From the NCBI GenBank assembly GCA_029939085.1, contig JAOZTQ010000022.1, forward strand, positions 1 through 12,203: a DNA stretch of 12,203 bases, in the 5' to 3' direction. This stretch comes from Candidatus Nanopelagicales bacterium (lineage in GTDB: Bacteria > Actinomycetota > Actinomycetes > S36-B12 > GCA-2699445). A program made the position numbers and the translations under genes. Below, one piece after another: positions 6,768-12,203 of the stretch (position 1 is its first letter; every line of letters begins with the position of its first letter). The notes below the pieces were generated by a model that ran no database searches, was not told the origin of the DNA, and saw only the letters and a list, made by a program, of their open reading frames with translations.

Positions 6768-7501
6768 CGCGTATCGGTGCGAATAGCGTTCTCCCAGCAT
6801 TGCGCGAACGTTTTCACGTCACCACGGCCGATGGGCTTACGCTGCACGGTGAACTTGCACTACCGGACTGGTGTGAACCGGTGGCAACTCTCATCTGCGT
6901 CCACCCGCTCACGACCGAGGGCGGCTCGATGGAGTCGCACCTGTATCGAAAGATCTCGTGGCGGTTACCAGCGCTTACTGGTCTCGCCGTCGTCCGGTTC
7001 AACATGCGAGGTGCCGGAGCAGGAGCGAATGCGAGCGAGGGTGCCTTTGACGAATGTCGCGGTGAAGGACTTGATTTAGGTGCGGTGCTGGCGTGGACAC
7101 AGCGTCGGGAACTACCGCAGCCCTGGTTAGTGGGTTGGTCCTTCGGTACCGATGTGGTGCTGCGGTTTGGTGATCGTGATCCAGTTGAGGGTGCTTTCCT
7201 GCTATCCCCACCGCTGAGGTTTACCGATGAATCGGATCTCGCGCGTTGGGCGGCTTCAGGTCGACGGCTCATTGTCATGGTTCCAGAGCACGATGACTAT
7301 CTACGTCCTGAGGCGGCAGCCGCCAGATTCGCCGCGGTGCCACAGGCGCAGCTGGTAGCCGCAGATGATGCGGGTCATTTGTGGATTGGTGAGCGTCATG
7401 TCCAAAAGGTCCTAGGCGAGATCGCTACTGTAGTGACACCGGCCGCGTCGCCACTACCTAATGAGTGGGACGGGCCCATGGAGAGGTGGAGCGACTTATG
7501 A
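6764..7501 (+). CDS. Alpha/beta hydrolase (serine hydrolase)
   Basis: This is a cytoplasmic alpha/beta-hydrolase-fold protein of 245 residues, without a signal peptide. The nucleophile elbow is GWSFGT with Ser126, the acid is probably Asp177 or Asp178 in PEHDDYL, and His205 in AGHLW completes the triad. The oxyanion-region segment is VHPLTTEGG (46-54), in the position of the family's HG motif. The MRGAG segment around 81-85 is a common feature of the family. A strong ribosome binding site (GGGGAGAG) precedes the ATG, which overlaps the stop of the upstream small gene as ATGA; the stop overlaps the SDR start in the same way. The C-terminus ends in an acidic and aromatic tail (EWDGPMERWSDL). 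An esterase, thioesterase or dienelactone-hydrolase-like role is possible; the substrate cannot be inferred. Confidence 0.9.
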   Translation: MTRIGANSVLPALRERFHVTTADGLTLHGELALPDWCEPVATLICVHPLTTEGGSMESHLYRKISWRLPALTGLAVVRFNMRGAGAGANASEGAFDECRGEGLDLGAVLAWTQRRELPQPWLVGWSFGTDVVLRFGDRDPVEGAFLLSPPLRFTDESDLARWAASGRRLIVMVPEHDDYLRPEAAAARFAAVPQAQLVAADDAGHLWIGERHVQKVLGEIATVVTPAASPLPNEWDGPMERWSDL

Positions 7502-8256
7502 GCACCCTGACGGGTCGTCGAGCAATCGTTACTGGAGCATCCCGCGGTATTGGTCGAGCAATAGCGATGCGGTTAGCAACCGAAGGCGCTGACGTTGCAG
7601 TACTCGCCCGCAATGGCGAGCAACTAGCCGAGTTGGCAGATGACATCCAAGCAAATGGTGGTCGTTGCGTTACGCAGACCGCCGATGTAACCGAATCCGA
7701 AGCATTTCGGGGTGCGTTAGACGCTGCAGTTTCAGAGTTGGGTGGCGCAGACATTCTCATCAATAACGCTGGCGGTAACTCGTTTTCGATGCCAGTGGTT
7801 GCGACCAGATTTTCCGGCTGGCAAAAAACGATGCAGCTCAATGTGGATTCGGTTGTACATGCCTGCCAGGTTGTACTGCCGGCGATGTTGCAAGACCAGT
7901 CGGGTGCCATAGTTAACTTGGCCAGTATCGCGGGACTACGCGGCAGTCCGCTCATGGCTCACTACGGTGCAGCGAAAGCAGCAGTGGTTTCACTGACCCA
8001 AAGTCTGGCGCTGGAATGTGCATCGAACAACATCAGAGTCAATGCGCTTCTACCTGGTTGGGTTGAAACGGATTTAACTGAGTTTCTGCGTGAAGAGGAA
8101 TCAACTGAGGAAGCAGTTCTGAGTCGAGTTCCGATGCGTCGCTGGGGAACCTCGGAAGAAGTCGCAGATGCGGCACTCTTCCTTGTAAGCGATCAGTCAT
8201 CGTTCATGACCGGACAAACCTTGATTATTGACGGCGGCTTATCGGTAATGCCGTGA
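7498..8256 (+). CDS. Short-chain dehydrogenase/reductase (FabG-like classical SDR)
   Basis: This is an NAD(P)(H)-dependent oxidoreductase of 252 residues, the usual classical SDR length. Visible signatures are TGASRGIG (12-19), NNAG (89-92), Asn115, Ser143 in NLASIAG, Tyr156 and Lys160 in YGAAK, and the late PGWVETDL and FMTGQTLIIDGG motifs. All four catalytic residues are kept. ATG 7498 was chosen over an upstream in-frame ATG at 7465 because it starts directly at the first Rossmann strand, has GGTGGAG 6 nt upstream and forms a clean ATGA overlap with the preceding gene. FabG-type 3-oxoacyl reductase, a glucose-1-dehydrogenase-like enzyme or a secondary-alcohol dehydrogenase are all possible. 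Its place between two hydrolases suggests an ester or lactone degradation step rather than primary fatty acid synthesis. Confidence 0.93.
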   Translation: MSTLTGRRAIVTGASRGIGRAIAMRLATEGADVAVLARNGEQLAELADDIQANGGRCVTQTADVTESEAFRGALDAAVSELGGADILINNAGGNSFSMPVVATRFSGWQKTMQLNVDSVVHACQVVLPAMLQDQSGAIVNLASIAGLRGSPLMAHYGAAKAAVVSLTQSLALECASNNIRVNALLPGWVETDLTEFLREEESTEEAVLSRVPMRRWGTSEEVADAALFLVSDQSSFMTGQTLIIDGGLSVMP

Positions 8257-9032
8257 TTTCGATCAAGGATCAGGGCCAGGGTCCTGTGGTTTTGCTTCTG
8301 CACGCGTTCCCTTGTGACGGTTCGATGTGGGAGCAACAGGTTTTTCGGCTGAGCAAAGAAGGCTTCCGGGTCATCGTGCCGGATCTTCCCGGTTTTGGGG
8401 AGTCTCCGCTACTGACGGCAGACCCAGGACTGGATCTGGTCGCCGAGGCTTTAATCGGGTTAATGGATGACCTTGATGTCGAACGTTTTCATCTCGGTGG
8501 TCTTTCGCTTGGCGGTTACATCTCAATGGCCTTACTCCGGATGGTTCCGGACCGTTTGGATTCCTTAATGCTGATCGATACCAAAGGAACGACTGATCCA
8601 GAAGCCGCGTTACAGAACAGGCTGGCGGTAGCGGAGCGAGTGGTGGCGGAAAGGAGTACGGACTTCTTGGTACCGGCCATGCTGCCCGGACTTCTCGGTG
8701 AAACTAGCCGGTCAAGTCGTCCTGATGTCGTGGCCCAAACCGAACGCTGGATTCGGACTGCAGCGCCAGAAACCGTCGCCTGGTATCAGCGTGCGATGGC
8801 TGCTCGACCTGATTCGCTGGCAGACCTCGCCAATTTCATGAGGCCCGCCGCAGTCATCTATGGCGATGAAGACACGGTACTCAGCCCGTATCAAGAACAG
8901 ACCGCGATGGCTGATGCACTTCCGAACGGCGCACTGCGGCAGGTGATCAGTGCTGGACATCTATCCGCGGTGGAACAGCCCGCAAGTGTGTCGGAAAATA
9001 TGGTTGAGTTCCTGCGTCATATCGGCGAGTAA
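8253..9032 (+). CDS. Alpha/beta hydrolase of the lactonase/esterase type
   Basis: This is a second alpha/beta-hydrolase-fold enzyme, 259 residues, cytoplasmic. The HAFP segment (17-20) near the N-terminus is the oxyanion-hole HG-type motif, and PDLPGFGES (43-51) is typical of the family. The nucleophile is Ser85 in GLSLGGY, the acid is Asp205 or Asp207 in GDEDTV and the base is His236 in AGHLS. The overall pattern resembles 3-oxoadipate enol-lactonase and related esterases, but no regiospecific residue confirms it. The start is GTG, overlapping the SDR stop as GTGA; only a weak ribosome binding site is seen, so translation is probably coupled. It closes the four-gene operon and converges on the acyltransferase with a 24-nt gap. 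It is only distantly similar to the first hydrolase by eye, so it is not a recent duplicate. Confidence 0.92.
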   Translation: MISIKDQGQGPVVLLLHAFPCDGSMWEQQVFRLSKEGFRVIVPDLPGFGESPLLTADPGLDLVAEALIGLMDDLDVERFHLGGLSLGGYISMALLRMVPDRLDSLMLIDTKGTTDPEAALQNRLAVAERVVAERSTDFLVPAMLPGLLGETSRSSRPDVVAQTERWIRTAAPETVAWYQRAMAARPDSLADLANFMRPAAVIYGDEDTVLSPYQEQTAMADALPNGALRQVISAGHLSAVEQPASVSENMVEFLRHIGE

Positions 9033-9056
9033 CGGAGATCCGGGCGACTGAGCGGC

Positions 9057-11054
9057 TCAACTTTCGGGTTGCTCCACTGGGTTTGTGGGCTCCGCCAGCT
9101 GTTCTTGAGCTTCCGTGAGCGCAACAGTCGCCTGCTTCAACACGTCGCTGTATTCTCTGACGCCTTTCTGGGTCAGATGAACACCGTCTTTAACGTGTAA
9201 CCCGGATTCAACTTCGGTACGCGCGTGCCAGTCAGCTAACACGGTGTTAGGTGTTTCGGCGACGAGCTCTTCAATCAATTCGTTATTTGGGTTTTTCCAT
9301 TCACGTGGAACATCGACATTGACCACTACAACGCGCGGCACATCCGATAGCACTTTGAGCATGCTCCGAAGTTGTTGCTCGGTCACGTAGCCGTTGGAAC
9401 CGGTATGCAGTATTACCGTCTCCCTAAAGGCGCCAGCCTCTTCCAGTTGCTTGAGTCTGGCGACCATATCGGCAGCCTGACGTCCGACTCCGGCATCGAT
9501 AGACAGTTTCTTGAAGGAGGAGCGCAATCCACCTTGAGCGCCCAGCATCACCGATTCACCAACAGCGAGCACACCGCGCTTAAATTCGGTCTCGGACGTC
9601 GGAGCCGTGACGGTATCCGACAAAGTGGGGTCGCCGGGCTTTACTTCATCAACCTTTTCGGACTCCGCAGCCGCATCCAGCGCAGATATCTCAGTCATTC
9701 CACCCAGATAGTCCGGAGTTTCCTCTTCTATCGTGACCAGACGCACAGTCGTCAGGGCTGCAACCAACATCGTCACAGCGCCAATGATCATGAAGCGACG
9801 CCGGATCGGCTCTTGTTCAGCTGCTGAAAGACTCTTGAACTTGCGCCAGGCTGTTCGTACCTGACCTCTTCGGATGGGCATTTCAATGTAGCGATACGAC
9901 AGCTCAGCTAGCCCGAAAGTAATCGCGAACCGAAGCACCAGATTCGCGAATCCTTCAAGGGGTACGTCTAGTTCCGGTCGTAAAACCACAAAGACCGGCC
10001 AATGGAAGAGATAGAGGCCGTAAGAGCGTTGACCGATATATTTCAGCGGCTGCGTCCCCAACGCCGTTCCCAAAATCGACGCCGGATGTGATGCTGCGGC
10101 GATCACGATCGCTGCGATGCCGGAGAAGATTAGGAAGCCACCCCAGTACAACCATGATGCGTTGGAGTGGGTGTTCATCATGATCAGCATCAAAAGTGCG
10201 AGACCGCCAAAGCCCGCCACATTGAGGATTGTCTTTGCCCCACCGGCCAGATTGGTTTTCAGTCGGTCGGGCATCCAAATAGTGGCTAATGCTGCTCCGA
10301 TGAGCAGCCCCATGGCGTGGGTATCGGTTCCGAAGTAGACCCTGCTGCCGTCATTAGGCTGTGGGAACCCGCTCATGAGTGAGATGACGAGCATGAGCGC
10401 GGTTGATCCGAATGCGCCGATCAAGGCCCAATTCCGAACTCGAGTGCGACCACCGCGCCGCCAGGCGAGTACGGCAACAGCGGGCCAGATCAGGTAGAAC
10501 TGTTCCTCCACAGCCAGCGACCACAGATGTTGCAGCATCGGGGGTCGGCCCGTGGCCTCAAAGTAAGACTGATCAGTGAAGATGTAGACCCAGTTAGTGG
10601 TGTAAGTCAGCGCACCCAGAATGTCTCGTCGCACGGTGGCAGCGGCATCAGTTGCCAGGAAAGCCGCCAAAACCGCAGCCAACGCAAGTACGACAAACAT
10701 CGCCGGCAGCAGTCGGCGCGCCCGATGAATGTAGAAGCGTTTGAAATCGAGCCGGCCAGTGCCATCGAGCTCAGTCAGCACAATCGAAGTGATCAGGAAG
10801 CCGCTAAGGACGAAGAACATGTCCACACCCAGGAAGCCACCGGGCATCCAGGGCACATCAGCGTGATAGAGCAGCACCGCCAGTACCGCAATAGCCCTGA
10901 TTCCGTCGAGGCCCGGGATATAACGAAGCCCCCGACGACCTGTTGTCCCGGCCGTGTCCATTCCAGTGGCAGCGCGATCGTGGCTGGTGCCGATCTTTTC
11001 TGACGCAACGCGACCTGATTCCGCGGGTTCGCGAGTCGCGTCAATTGTCGACAC
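9057..11054 (-). CDS. OatA-like acyltransferase: acyltransferase-3 membrane domain plus SGNH domain
   Basis: Proteins of this architecture carry acetyl groups across the membrane and place them on extracellular glycans, such as MurNAc O-6 in peptidoglycan. The 665-residue protein has a cytoplasmic N-terminus of about 45 residues, then about 10-11 membrane segments (about 52-440) with GLDGIRA (48-54), His64, GVDMFFVLSGF (76-86), the RARRLLP loop (111-117) and WSLAVEEQFY (178-187). After an acidic linker, an extracellular SGNH domain (about 493-645) has Ser501, Asn554 and DGVH (Asp623, His626). Block I reads GES instead of the usual GDS. The GTG start is secured by GAGGAG 7 nt upstream. The substrate could also be a different wall or exopolysaccharide glycan. 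The gene is alone on its strand, divergent from the lysine-rich secreted protein. Confidence 0.9.
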   Translation of the reverse strand: MSTIDATREPAESGRVASEKIGTSHDRAATGMDTAGTTGRRGLRYIPGLDGIRAIAVLAVLLYHADVPWMPGGFLGVDMFFVLSGFLITSIVLTELDGTGRLDFKRFYIHRARRLLPAMFVVLALAAVLAAFLATDAAATVRRDILGALTYTTNWVYIFTDQSYFEATGRPPMLQHLWSLAVEEQFYLIWPAVAVLAWRRGGRTRVRNWALIGAFGSTALMLVISLMSGFPQPNDGSRVYFGTDTHAMGLLIGAALATIWMPDRLKTNLAGGAKTILNVAGFGGLALLMLIMMNTHSNASWLYWGGFLIFSGIAAIVIAAASHPASILGTALGTQPLKYIGQRSYGLYLFHWPVFVVLRPELDVPLEGFANLVLRFAITFGLAELSYRYIEMPIRRGQVRTAWRKFKSLSAAEQEPIRRRFMIIGAVTMLVAALTTVRLVTIEEETPDYLGGMTEISALDAAAESEKVDEVKPGDPTLSDTVTAPTSETEFKRGVLAVGESVMLGAQGGLRSSFKKLSIDAGVGRQAADMVARLKQLEEAGAFRETVILHTGSNGYVTEQQLRSMLKVLSDVPRVVVVNVDVPREWKNPNNELIEELVAETPNTVLADWHARTEVESGLHVKDGVHLTQKGVREYSDVLKQATVALTEAQEQLAEPTNPVEQPES

Positions 11055-11523
11055 GGGTGTCTCCTCAGGCAGTATCTAAGCCGATTCAGCGAAGTCTAAG
11101 TCGCTAGTACGACATCACCGCCGCGACACGCTGGGTTGTGGCGCAGTAGTCCGTAATCCCCAAGATCTAGTGGCGTACCGAAGTCCGTTACGCACCCTTT
11201 GCGGTGAGTTTCTAGGCTGCTCCGACTAAATGGAGCGGTTGTTTTGTGCCGCCCGACTGCTGGCCTCGGTGTATGGCTGCTGCCACGGCCTGGTTTTGCT
11301 GTGCCGTGCTGAGTAGGAACCGGTTTTTCGAGTTTGTGGGTTTTTTGTGGTTTGGGACGGGTTTTTGTGGGGATACCAAAGTCATGGATGGGTTTTTTCT
11401 TCATGGGGATGGATCGGATTCGTCTCTCGGGGACGCAGGAGTTGGTGATTACGCCAGCAAGATGGTTGGTGTGGTTCTCAGTTGTTCTGCGTGGACCCAG
11501 CCGATGAAGCAAAGGAAGGCGCT
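11055..11523. other. Long divergent intergenic region with G/T-rich tracts and small hairpins
   Basis: This 469-bp stretch separates the acyltransferase start from the secreted-protein start. It holds -10-like hexamers for the minus strand (TAGACT, rc of 11093-11098). There are weak inverted repeats (GCGTA/TACGC around 11173-11194), a hairpin CACGGC/GCCGTG (11284-11289 with 11303-11308) and a tight hairpin CGTCTC-TCG-GGGACG (11421-11435). A run of GGT5, GGGT6, GGGT5 and GGGT6 tracts lies at 11322-11398. Open frames on both strands lack good start signals. I see no tRNA and no recognisable riboswitch consensus. A long 5' leader or regulatory RNA for the secreted protein is possible. Confidence 0.6.
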
Positions 11524-12203
11524 ATGAACAACGACATCATCGATACCACGACAACCAAAACCTCAAAGAGGTCTGTATCCAGTGCAACGACACGGGCCGC
11601 AACTGTGGGTATGGCCGGGCTGCTACTGCTGGGTGCTGCTGCTATCGGCGCGCCTGCGATGGCAGCCGGAACCGCTCCCACCGGTGATGCGTCAGCTGCT
11701 GTGGCTGGTTCCCAGCAGGGTAAGCGTCAGGTGACGTTGAAGGCACCGTCCTCAGCGACCACAGGCACCAAGGTGAAGTTACAGGGCAAGGTCAAGAAAA
11801 ACCGTCAGCATAAGACTCGCGTGGTGATTCAAGAAAAGCACGGTAAGAAGTGGCAGAAGCTTGATTCCACGAAGACCAATAAGAAGGGCAAATTCAAGAC
11901 GTCTGATGTGTTGAAAGGTAAGAAGAAGGTCACGCTGCGGGCGAAAGCCAAAGGCCACGGCACCAGCGCCACCCAGACAGTGACACTGACCAAAGCCACC
12001 AACGGCAACAACACACCCGCGACACCAGCCACACCGGCTCAGCCCGCTCAACCGGCAACCCCTGGTGGTAACCCCGGCACTTCTCCCACCGCGGGCGGAG
12101 GCAATGTTCAGCCATCCGGTCCGCAAACCCAAAGCATCACCTGGGACACCAACCTGGGTGGAGATCATGCGACTGGTGACTCGATGACATTAAAGGCTCA
12201 CGG
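11524..12203 (+). CDS. Secreted lysine-rich Ig-like protein, C-terminus cut off by window edge
   Basis: This is an open frame of 226 codons to the right edge. A basic N-terminus is followed by a hydrophobic core (about 28-43, GMAGLLLLGAAAIGA) and an AMA-A cleavage site after residue 47, giving a Sec-type signal peptide without a twin Arg or lipobox. Residues 70-159 fit an Ig-like beta-sandwich repeat seen in actinobacterial surface proteins: VTLKAPSSATTGTKVKLQG, then a Q-x-K-x2-K-K-W-x2-L strand, a G-x-F turn and a closing TVTLT. This domain has 23 lysines but only three acidic residues. A Thr-Pro-Ala and Gly-Pro linker follows (about 164-200), then a second domain begins (QSITWDTNLGGD). AAAGGAAGG 4 nt before the ATG is a strong ribosome binding site. 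Attachment to the cell wall, by charge or by a missing C-terminal anchor, is an inference. No specific function is recognised. Confidence 0.88.
   Translation, partial: MNNDIIDTTTTKTSKRSVSSATTRAATVGMAGLLLLGAAAIGAPAMAAGTAPTGDASAAVAGSQQGKRQVTLKAPSSATTGTKVKLQGKVKKNRQHKTRVVIQEKHGKKWQKLDSTKTNKKGKFKTSDVLKGKKKVTLRAKAKGHGTSATQTVTLTKATNGNNTPATPATPAQPAQPATPGGNPGTSPTAGGGNVQPSGPQTQSITWDTNLGGDHATGDSMTLKAH

Noticed and set aside
11173..11386. Near-repeat TACCGAAGTC (11176) and TACCAAAGTC (11374)
   Set aside because: Only 9 of 10 bases match, flanks differ and the two sit in unrelated surroundings. Too short to separate from chance without a genome-wide search.
11096..11512. 138-codon frame on the minus strand within the intergenic region
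   Set aside because: There is no ribosome binding site, the composition is low-complexity with no recognisable fold, and it would overlap the whole leader of the secreted protein. Kept as intergenic.
11055..11523. Riboswitch (c-di-AMP ydaO type) or tRNA in the long intergenic region
   Set aside because: The c-di-AMP switch core ending in CAGCTAACCTCG is absent, and no T-loop GTTCGAnTC with an acceptor stem is found on either strand by eye.
1..12203. CRISPR array, insertion sequence, prophage or integrative element
   Set aside because: No regularly spaced repeats, transposase, integrase or terminal inverted repeats were seen; genes are densely packed with housekeeping and metabolic functions.

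Overview
The window looks like a piece of an actinobacterial (Actinomycetota) chromosome of moderate GC content, probably in the 50s percent (estimated by eye, not counted). The main taxonomic pointers are a NamH-type UDP-MurNAc hydroxylase, frequent GTG starts, a candidate leaderless start, and a small treble-clef-like protein of a kind I know from actinomycetes. I would not assign a genus. The gene content reads as ordinary chromosome; I see no phage, insertion sequence, CRISPR array, tRNA or rRNA.

Layout. (1) Positions 1-919, minus strand: the N-terminal two thirds of an aldehyde dehydrogenase, cut by the left edge. Its upstream region (920-1087) is shared with the divergent namH and holds two short CGTAA/TTACG-type palindromes. 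(2) 1088-2656, plus: namH, an MBL-fold plus Rieske protein that N-glycolylates muramic acid precursors. (3) 2833-4485, plus: a tandem-duplicated 3-hydroxyacyl-CoA dehydrogenase whose N-terminal copy appears catalytically dead. A hairpin lies between it and the next, convergent unit. (4) 6467-4515, minus: a Ycf46-like AAA+ ATPase followed after 6 nt by RNase HI (rnhA). (5) 6498-9032, plus: a compact four-gene unit in which every junction is a 4-bp ATGA or GTGA overlap. It encodes a small Cys/His protein, an alpha/beta hydrolase, a short-chain dehydrogenase and a second alpha/beta hydrolase. (6) 11054-9057, minus: an OatA-like integral-membrane acyltransferase with a C-terminal SGNH domain. (7) 11055-11523: a long divergent intergenic region with repeated G/T-rich tracts. 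(8) 11524 to the right edge, plus: a secreted, very lysine-rich Ig-like protein, truncated.

How the genes may work together. Two genes point to chemical modification of the cell envelope: namH (N-glycolyl muramic acid) and the OatA-like acyltransferase (O-acetylation of a wall or envelope glycan). The basic secreted protein divergent from the acyltransferase may bind anionic wall polymers. The aldehyde dehydrogenase, the 3-hydroxyacyl-CoA dehydrogenase and the hydrolase/SDR operon look like catabolism of fatty acids or small carbonyl compounds, but no specific substrate can be read from sequence. The Ycf46-like ATPase next to rnhA is the least explained pairing. I did not find an obvious undescribed defence or mobile system. 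The best leads are the ATPase/RNase H pair, its start-to-start arrangement with the operon on the other side, the half-dead tandem dehydrogenase, and the intergenic region before the lysine-rich secreted protein.
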